A DNA stretch of 7,448 nt from positions 1-7,448 of the forward strand of contig JAHDDA010000134.1 in assembly GCA_020629595.1 (NCBI GenBank), given 5' to 3'. Each line of letters opens with the position of its first letter. The first letter of the stretch is position 1. The notes beneath the pieces were generated by a model. It did not search any database, was not told where the DNA came from, and saw nothing but the letters and a program-made list of their open reading frames with translations. The stretch comes from Chitinophagales bacterium (GTDB lineage: Bacteria > Bacteroidota > Bacteroidia > Chitinophagales > UBA2359). Both the position numbers and the translations under genes were made by a program. Positions 1-5,121 of the stretch are shown in pieces.

Positions 1-145
1 TTGCAAATTCAACAACCTTATCTTCATCAAATTGGGCTTGCCAATTCAATTCATTAACATCTGGAAAAGGTTTCTTATTCCGTTTTTTTAATGCTCGTTT
101 TATGTTATTGAGCATCAACAATCTTTTAGGATTACTTGCTTGCAT
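1..145 (-). CDS. N-terminal fragment of a gene running off the left edge; possibly a LUD-domain (LutC-like) protein
   Basis: Reading leftward from an ATG at 145-143, the frame stays open for 48 codons to the window edge, so only the N-terminus is visible. It begins MQASNPKRLLMLNNIKRAL, then a basic stretch (KKRNKKPFPDVN) and an acidic segment ending DEDKVVEFA. A short basic helix, a PFP-D motif and then an 'E-x-x-V-x-F-A' helix resemble the start of Bacteroidota LUD-domain proteins (LutC/YkgG-like, linked to lactate utilisation with iron-sulfur partners). That resemblance is from memory and rests on under 50 residues, so the family call is tentative. No signal peptide is visible, so a cytoplasmic protein is likely. 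A second in-frame ATG at codon 11 could also be the start. The gene is divergent from the thioredoxin-like gene. Confidence 0.5.
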   Translation of the reverse strand, partial: MQASNPKRLLMLNNIKRALKKRNKKPFPDVNELNWQAQFDEDKVVEFA

Positions 146-254
146 TCTAAAATGAATTAAATTATTCTTTTATGAAGAAATGTAAAACAAATAATGCTTT
201 TGTTGTAATAATTAAGGATAAAGTTAGTTAAAATATCAAAAAATATAATATTTC

Positions 255-287
255 TTGTTTTTCTAAAGATTTGATATTATAATTTTG
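255..287 (+). promoter_or_regulatory. Bacteroidota-type promoter (TTG / TAnnTTTG) for the thioredoxin-like gene
   Basis: TAATTTTG at 280-287 matches the Bacteroidota -7 consensus TAnnTTTG exactly. A TTG at 255-257 lies 22 bases upstream, within the 17-23 base spacing reported for flavobacterial promoters. Transcription would begin about 5-8 bases after 287, giving a leader of roughly 45 bases to the ATG at 340 or 95 bases to the ATG at 388. The surroundings are so AT-rich that chance matches are possible, but the position upstream of a gene and the full -7 match favour a real site. Confidence 0.5.
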
Positions 288-327
288 TAAGCTTTAAACC
301 TTGAAAGTGAACTATAATCCTTTTTAT

Positions 328-342
328 AAGGGGGGACGTATG
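328..342 (+). promoter_or_regulatory. Shine-Dalgarno-like G-run before an alternative ATG (340)
   Basis: AAGGGGGG at 328-335 stands four bases before an ATG at 340-342, in frame with the thioredoxin-like gene. A G-run could pair with the CCUCC anti-Shine-Dalgarno with one G-U wobble. Such sites are uncommon in Bacteroidota. If used, it would add 16 residues ahead of the signal peptide that begins at the ATG at 388. Whether it sets the start or is incidental cannot be decided from the sequence. Confidence 0.3.
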
Positions 343-387
343 CCAAAAATATCATCTCAACGCTTTAATGGTCAATGTTTAAATAAT

Positions 388-843
388 ATGAAAAAAATAC
401 AAAAATTACTTTGCTTGTTTACCATTTTACTTTGCTTGGTAAATGTATCAGTAGAAGCCCAAATAAACTTTAGCAAATCTAATAATTTAGAGGCAATGAA
501 AGAGGCTGCCGCTTTTGAAAATAAACCTTTTATTGTATACTTTACAATGGATATTTGTCCGCCTTGTGAAAGAATGAAAAAAGAAGTTTTTGCTAAAAAC
601 GAAGTAGCCAATATTGTTGATCAAAAATATTTAGCATATAGTGTAAATTTGAATCAGCACTACGGTAAAAATTTAGGACAACAACAAAACGTTCAATCAG
701 CACCAACATTTTTATTTTTTGACGCTTCTGGAAATCTTACACAACGAGTTGATGGTGCTACTAGTTTAAGCAACTTTGTAAAAATATTGGATGCCAATTC
801 AAGAATAGAAGTACCACACACCGATTTTTCAGATTTTAGGTAA
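388..843 (+). CDS. Exported thioredoxin-fold protein with CPPC active site
   Basis: This is a 151-residue protein from the ATG at 388. Residues 1-24 form a Sec signal peptide: a basic start (MKKIQK), a leucine/cysteine-rich core and a VEA-Q cleavage site. No lipobox precedes either core cysteine, so a periplasmic or secreted soluble protein is expected. The mature part is a single thioredoxin fold. The redox motif CPPC has cysteines at about 57 and 60, followed by ERMKKEVF, and the cis-proline loop SAPTFLFFD has its proline near 106. The 'C-x-x-C-x-x-M-K-x-x-V-F' pattern is typical of the thioredoxin_7/DsbD-C-terminal-like group, which reduces or isomerises disulfides of exported proteins; the partner is unknown. 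The frame extends upstream to a TTG at 301 with an ATG at 340. I chose 388 because it starts the signal peptide directly. The fusion gene follows 69 bases downstream on the same strand. Confidence 0.85.
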   Translation: MKKIQKLLCLFTILLCLVNVSVEAQINFSKSNNLEAMKEAAAFENKPFIVYFTMDICPPCERMKKEVFAKNEVANIVDQKYLAYSVNLNQHYGKNLGQQQNVQSAPTFLFFDASGNLTQRVDGATSLSNFVKILDANSRIEVPHTDFSDFR

Positions 844-879
844 TCAACCACAAATACAAATAACATAGAATTATATTAG

Positions 880-906
880 AAAAAGCTATAATTTTATAGG
901 TTTTTT
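880..906 (+). terminator. AT-rich hairpin with T-run between the thioredoxin-like gene and the fusion gene
   Basis: CTATAA (886-891) and TTATAG (894-899) are perfect inverted repeats. After a G-G mismatch, the A-run at 880-884 can pair with the T-run at 901-906. The shape is that of a Rho-independent terminator ending 37 bases after the upstream stop codon, but the stem contains a single G-C pair. It ends only six bases before the next ATG (913), so it could instead affect initiation of the fusion gene, or be a chance product of AT-rich sequence. Confidence 0.3.
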
Positions 907-912
907 GAGCTT

Positions 913-3204
913 ATGAATTTAAAAGCATTTCTGAAAAACGAATATAATTTAGAAGTAATCAGTTGCAATGCAATGTCTGGTTATGCTAGTTCAAATTATA
1001 AAATAGAAACATTAGAGGGTAAAAAATATGTGTTAAAACTACACAAGAACGAGCATAATATTTTTGAACGCCTTGAAGCAGAACATAGGATTTTATCAAT
1101 ACTTAGAAAAAGTTTCCCTAATTCTAAAATAGTCCAAAATGTTTTAAAAAATAAAAACGAAGCAACTATTTTATCATTTAAAGAGAATGGTTTTGCGTAT
1201 GCTAGAGTTATCTCATATTTAGAAGGTATATTTTATGCTAAAAACAAGCAAAAATACAACTTAGTTGCCGATTTAGGCTACAAATTAGCCCAACTAAATA
1301 ACCTTTTATTAAATTTTAGAAACGCCTATATTGAAACCAATAGGCACGAATGGGATTTACAAAATGCTTTATGGAGCAAAACCCACCTTTCGGCAATAAA
1401 AGATGGAAATAAACGCAAATTAGCACATCATTTTTTCCTGCAATTTCAAGAAAAAGTATTAAGTGAAATACCCCAACTACGCCACGCAACCCTACACGGC
1501 GATATTAATGATTGGAATATTTTGTGTAAAGAAGATAAAATTACAGGTATTATAGATTTTGGTGATACTTGTTACTCACCATTAATTAACGAAATTGCCA
1601 TTGCTTTAGCATACATTTTAATGAATAAAAGCAACCCTTTAGAATGGGCTTTTCACTTTTTAGAAGCCTATCACAAAGTATTACCACTAAAAGAAAAAGA
1701 GCTACATTTATTGTATTGGCTTATTCCTACACGCTTGGCGGTTAGCGTATGCCAAAGTGCTTATAATGTACAACAAAACCCTAATAATCCAGATAATGAA
1801 TACATACAAATAAGCGAAAAGCCTGCTTGGAATTTATTAGAAAAATGGATTGAAATAAACCCTATTTGTGCCGAAAATTATTTTAGAAAAGCCTGTGGTT
1901 TCGAACCTTTAAAACCACCCAATATTGAAGTTGAGACAAAGCAACGTTGGCAATACTTAGGAGCAGCCTACTCGCTTACTTTTAAGCAAGCTATAAAAAT
2001 GGAACAATCGGCTTTTCAATATATGTATGCACAAAATGGTATTACTTATTTAGATTGTTATAACAACATTCCACAAGTAGGACACGCACACCCTGCGGTG
2101 GTAGAAGCTGGGCAAAAACAAATGGCAAAACTCAATACCAACAGTCGCTATTTGTACGACATAATGCACCAATATTCAGAGAAACTACTTTCAAAGTTTC
2201 CTAACAAGCTAAACAAAATATTTTATACTACTTCAGGTAGCGAGGCTACAGATTTAGCTATAAGAATTGCTCAAACTTATACCCAAAAACAAAAAATATT
2301 GGTAATGCAAAATGGTTATCATGGACATACCAATATGGGCATTGATATAAGTGATTATAAATTTTCTGGAAAAGGAGGAAATGGGCAAAAAAATCATATT
2401 TTAAAAGCAGAAATGCCAGATACTTTGCGTGGAAAATATGCTTTTGATGATGAAAATGCAGGAAAATATTATGCTCAACAAGTTATTGATTTAATACATA
2501 CAAACCAAGCTAATATTTCGAGTTTTATTTGCGAACCCATTATTGGTTGTGGCGGACAGGTTTGTTTACCACCTAATTATTGGCAGTATATTTATAAAGC
2601 TATTAGAGATCAAGGTGGTGTTTGTATTTCCGATGAGGTACAAGTAGGTTTTGGACGAATGGGACGAACTTTTTGGGGCTTTGAGTTACACAATGTTGTA
2701 CCAGATATTGTAACAATTGGAAAGCCAATGGGCAATGGGCATCCAATGGGAGCAGTAATAACTACTACAGAAATTGCCAATGCTTTCGCTAATGGAATGG
2801 AATATTTCAGTTCTTTTGGAGGCAACCCTGTTTCGTGTGCAATTGGAAAAGCCGTTTTAGAAGTTATTGAATTAGACAACCTTCAAGAAAACTCATTAAA
2901 AGTAGGCAACTATTTTAAACAAGAACTTAAAAAAATTCAACCCAAATATAAACAAATAGGCGACATTAGAGGAGAAGGTTTATTTTTAGGCATTGAAATA
3001 GTAACTAATAAGGAAACTTTTAAACAAAACACAGCTTTGGCAAAACAAATTAAAGAAAGATTAAAAGAAAGTGGAATTTTAGTTGGTACAGATGGTCCTA
3101 AAAATTCAGTTATAAAAATAAAACCTCCACTTTGTTTTACCTATGCCAATGTTGATAGGTTTGTTAGCTGTTTAGATAATATATTAAAGAATGAATTAGC
3201 ATAA
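913..3204 (+). CDS. Bifunctional APH-fold kinase fused to class III PLP-dependent phospho-lyase/aminotransferase
   Basis: This 763-residue protein has two enzymes on one chain and no signal peptide, so it is cytoplasmic. Residues 1 to about 330 are an aminoglycoside-phosphotransferase-fold small-molecule kinase: ATP lysine K42 (YVLKLH), helix glutamate near E57, catalytic loop HGDINDWN (D197, N202) and metal-binding DFG (D215). Residues about 345-763 are a class III PLP enzyme: SGSEAT at 441-446 for phosphate binding, YHGH at 469-472, DEVQ at 574-577 and the Schiff-base lysine K604 in GKPMGNGHPMG. That last motif, with GGNPVSCA near 636-643 and IKPPLCF near 736-742, closely matches human AGXT2L1/AGXT2L2 as remembered. 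Those enzymes are phospho-lyases acting on ethanolamine phosphate and 5-phosphohydroxylysine, not transaminases. The fused kinase recalls hydroxylysine kinase. I infer a two-step pathway: phosphorylate an amino alcohol, then eliminate phosphate and ammonia to an aldehyde. The exact substrate is not readable from sequence. Both active sites look complete. Confidence 0.9.
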   Translation: MNLKAFLKNEYNLEVISCNAMSGYASSNYKIETLEGKKYVLKLHKNEHNIFERLEAEHRILSILRKSFPNSKIVQNVLKNKNEATILSFKENGFAYARVISYLEGIFYAKNKQKYNLVADLGYKLAQLNNLLLNFRNAYIETNRHEWDLQNALWSKTHLSAIKDGNKRKLAHHFFLQFQEKVLSEIPQLRHATLHGDINDWNILCKEDKITGIIDFGDTCYSPLINEIAIALAYILMNKSNPLEWAFHFLEAYHKVLPLKEKELHLLYWLIPTRLAVSVCQSAYNVQQNPNNPDNEYIQISEKPAWNLLEKWIEINPICAENYFRKACGFEPLKPPNIEVETKQRWQYLGAAYSLTFKQAIKMEQSAFQYMYAQNGITYLDCYNNIPQVGHAHPAVVEAGQKQMAKLNTNSRYLYDIMHQYSEKLLSKFPNKLNKIFYTTSGSEATDLAIRIAQTYTQKQKILVMQNGYHGHTNMGIDISDYKFSGKGGNGQKNHILKAEMPDTLRGKYAFDDENAGKYYAQQVIDLIHTNQANISSFICEPIIGCGGQVCLPPNYWQYIYKAIRDQGGVCISDEVQVGFGRMGRTFWGFELHNVVPDIVTIGKPMGNGHPMGAVITTTEIANAFANGMEYFSSFGGNPVSCAIGKAVLEVIELDNLQENSLKVGNYFKQELKKIQPKYKQIGDIRGEGLFLGIEIVTNKETFKQNTALAKQIKERLKESGILVGTDGPKNSVIKIKPPLCFTYANVDRFVSCLDNILKNELA

Positions 3205-3208
3205 ATAT

Positions 3209-3222
3209 AGTTGATGGCAACT
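3209..3222. terminator. Small hairpin between convergent genes, possible shared terminator
   Basis: AGTTG (3209-3213) and CAACT (3218-3222) form a perfect five-base stem around an ATGG loop, four bases past the fusion gene's stop and 22 bases past the stop of the convergent DUF4139 gene. No real T-run follows on the plus strand, and only ATATTTAT follows on the minus strand. It is the only clear inverted repeat in the 40-base gap, so it may act as a weak bidirectional terminator. Confidence 0.25.
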
Positions 3223-3244
3223 TAGATAATATCCCATCCTAAAT

Positions 3245-4870
3245 TTATCGTACTACAATTCTTTTCTTTTTAGGATATTTAACTGCATATTTAAAATCAA
3301 CTTCTTTCTTGTCATTAGCTTTTAAATCAAATGTCCAAGTTAAAAATCCTTTTGCTTCATCGTATTTAGCTTTCGATTTATCTAAAAGTTCAACTTCAAT
3401 AGCTTCATTTTGTGAAATTGGAATTTGATCTTCAATTATTAATTTTACCGATGTATTTTTCTTGTTTCTTACCGAAATATTATAGCCAAAACTTTCGGTG
3501 GTTTTGTTGCCTAAGAATTTTTTAGACTTAAAATCTTTAATTTTTTCACGTTCCACTACAACCGATTTATCACGCCCTAATGAAAGTACCAAAGTATCAT
3601 TAGTAGTTTGGCTATACAAGTAAGATTCGCCAGTATATTTTCCTTCTAAATATAAATTCATAGGACCATCCATAAAACCATAACTTTCCCAATCGCTAAT
3701 ACTTGCCGATAAAAATACCGACTTATCTAACTTGGGTACAGCTCGGTGTTCATAGTCAGCAGGCACATTTACTTGCTGAATTTCAACAACTTGTTTTCCC
3801 TGCTCGCCTTTTATCGTATATTTTTCTGAAATTGTATATTCAGTAGCTACCGTTTTTTGTTCGGTAGTTACAGTTGGTGCAGCGGCGGGTGCTGGGCTAT
3901 TTTTACTTTTTTTATAAGAAGTAACTTGCACTTCTTCTAACACCTCATCGGCAGCATCAAAATAAACGCCTTGTTGTTGCATTCTATTGTAACCATAATT
4001 TTCCCAAAAATTAACATATTGTGGGTAAAGCGTAGGTTTTACACCACCTTGCGTTGGGTTGGCTGTTGATAGTGTTAATTGCACATTATCCCAATCTTCA
4101 TTGGTATTTTGATAAACATTGGCTCTTAAAGTAAATGCCAAAGGTTCGTTTAATTCTTTCATTCGCACATCATAAGCAGGCGACCATTGTGCCTGATTTA
4201 CAAAATACGAAAGATTAAAACTTGCTGTTCCTGCTTGTTTAGCCTTTATTTTTACAGCAACTTCGGTAAATTGTTTTTTAGCTTTTGGTTGAAGTTCTGT
4301 AAAGCGTTTATTCAATTCAGTTTGCTTCTTTTGCAAATCTTTTATGGTATTTTTTCGGTCAATTTCTAAGCGTTCAATTTCTGAAAGTCGAGACCTATAA
4401 AAATCTGCAGCTTGTTTTAATTTGGCTACATCAACTCCATTGGCTGTACCACCCATTGCCCAATTTTGAAGAATTAATTTTTTTTCTTCGGCATACACAT
4501 TCGACAGTTTTTGCTGAAAACTAATATCATCATTAATTTTAGCAATTTGTTCCTCAATGCTTATTTGTTCGGCTGTTTTAGGAGTAGCATCTTCTTTTTT
4601 TGTATTTCTATGTTCAATAGAAAGAATGGTAAAATTTCCTTTACCATCTAACTGTACCGATTTTGATTGAACATACTTGCTAAGTTCGTTCAAAATTATT
4701 GTACTCTCACCAGCCGAAAAATTGGTACTTGCTGATCGTTCAATTTGCGCTCCTGATAAAAAAACAGTAACTGCATCAATATTTGAAGCTAGTTGCTTTT
4801 CATTTTCGGCAAACAGTTGTAATGAAAACAAAAATGGGATAAGTAAAAATGTAAAATATTTATAAGACAT
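3245..4870 (-). CDS. Exported DUF4140/DUF4139 protein, mucoidy-inhibitor MuiA-like
   Basis: This is a 541-residue protein from the ATG at 4870. Residues 1-21 are a Sec signal peptide (MSYKYFTFLLIPFLFSL, cleavage near LFA-EN). Residues about 27-90 match the DUF4140 N-terminal domain (VTVFLSGAQIERSA). Residues about 98-210 are charged and helical and probably form a coiled-coil hairpin. From about 214 onward is the DUF4139 beta-rich domain, with YFVNQAQWSPAYDVR at 222-236 and a final WTFDLKANDKKEVDFKY block. Near 307-345 a low-complexity insert contains LEEVQVTSYKK and a Pro/Ala-rich run. The family is named after a gene said to suppress mucoid growth, but its biochemical role is unknown; an envelope role is inferred. 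The length fits Bacteroidota members. An in-frame GTG six codons upstream (4888) is less likely because the signal peptide begins cleanly at 4870. It is convergent with the fusion gene and divergent from the protease. Confidence 0.85.
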   Translation of the reverse strand: MSYKYFTFLLIPFLFSLQLFAENEKQLASNIDAVTVFLSGAQIERSASTNFSAGESTIILNELSKYVQSKSVQLDGKGNFTILSIEHRNTKKEDATPKTAEQISIEEQIAKINDDISFQQKLSNVYAEEKKLILQNWAMGGTANGVDVAKLKQAADFYRSRLSEIERLEIDRKNTIKDLQKKQTELNKRFTELQPKAKKQFTEVAVKIKAKQAGTASFNLSYFVNQAQWSPAYDVRMKELNEPLAFTLRANVYQNTNEDWDNVQLTLSTANPTQGGVKPTLYPQYVNFWENYGYNRMQQQGVYFDAADEVLEEVQVTSYKKSKNSPAPAAAPTVTTEQKTVATEYTISEKYTIKGEQGKQVVEIQQVNVPADYEHRAVPKLDKSVFLSASISDWESYGFMDGPMNLYLEGKYTGESYLYSQTTNDTLVLSLGRDKSVVVEREKIKDFKSKKFLGNKTTESFGYNISVRNKKNTSVKLIIEDQIPISQNEAIEVELLDKSKAKYDEAKGFLTWTFDLKANDKKEVDFKYAVKYPKKKRIVVR

Positions 4871-5121
4871 ATCTATTTTATTAAGCACTATTTATAAAAC
4901 TCTTATTACAATACTTTTATTTTACTTAAATATCTGAAAACCGAAAATTACAAAAAATAAACAGTCAATTACTAGACTTGAAACTATGTTTTTACGTTTA
5001 CTAACTGTGTGTTTATTTGATTATTTTAAAGTTGGCATTTATTTGGTAGCTTCAATACGCTAATGTACCTGTAAACTATCCCATTATTTTGAAATTAAAA
5101 AACCTCTTAACTTTTGTTATT
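4871..5121. other. Divergent intergenic spacer between the MuiA-like gene and the metalloprotease
   Basis: This AT-rich spacer should carry promoters for both flanking genes, but I see no exact TAnnTTTG on either strand. The nearest rightward candidate is TTATTTTG at 5084-5091, with one mismatch and no TTG at the right distance. The leftward candidate is CAAAAAATA at 4951-4959, one base too long. The run just before the protease ATG is A-rich (AAATTAAAAAACC at 5092-5104), as is usual for SD-independent starts in this phylum. No RNA gene or repeat was found. Confidence 0.55.

Larger units (their letters stand above)
146..387. other. Divergent intergenic spacer, very AT-rich
   Basis: This spacer separates the leftward partial gene from the rightward thioredoxin-like gene and must hold promoters for both. 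The rightward promoter candidate is listed separately. For the leftward gene I see no convincing TAnnTTTG element. The nearest is CAAAAAATA at 237-245, which reads TATTTTTTG on the minus strand and is one base too long. The only plus-strand ATG frame of note (172-231, 19 codons) is too short to support as a gene. Confidence 0.6.

Noticed and set aside
172..231. Possible 19-residue peptide (MKKCKTNNAF...)
   Set aside because: It is too short, has no ribosome site or family, and lies in the AT-rich promoter spacer where such frames arise by chance.
237..245. CAAAAAATA as a leftward -7 promoter element, with an identical copy at 4951-4959
   Set aside because: Both lie 80-95 bases upstream of leftward starts, but on the minus strand they read TATTTTTTG, one base longer than TAnnTTTG, and neither has a suitably spaced TTG; such A-runs are expected by chance here.
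372..611. Minus-strand frame of 79 codons
   Set aside because: It lies wholly opposite the thioredoxin-like gene, whose signal peptide and CPPC motif are clear; its product shows no recognisable domain.
913..1900. Aminoglycoside resistance gene
   Set aside because: The APH fold is used by many small-molecule kinases, and fusion to a phospho-lyase points to amino-alcohol metabolism rather than antibiotic resistance.
2610..2879. Minus-strand frame of 89 codons
   Set aside because: It is antisense to the PLP-lysine region of the fusion enzyme, which is strongly conserved; the frame arises from that gene's codon pattern.
4187..4369. Plus-strand frame of 60 codons inside the MuiA-like gene
   Set aside because: It is antisense to the predicted coiled-coil of a well-supported gene; its Phe/Leu/Cys richness reflects reverse-read Lys/Glu codons.
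4677..4865. Plus-strand frame of 62 codons
   Set aside because: It is opposite the N-terminus and signal peptide of the MuiA-like protein and has no independent evidence.
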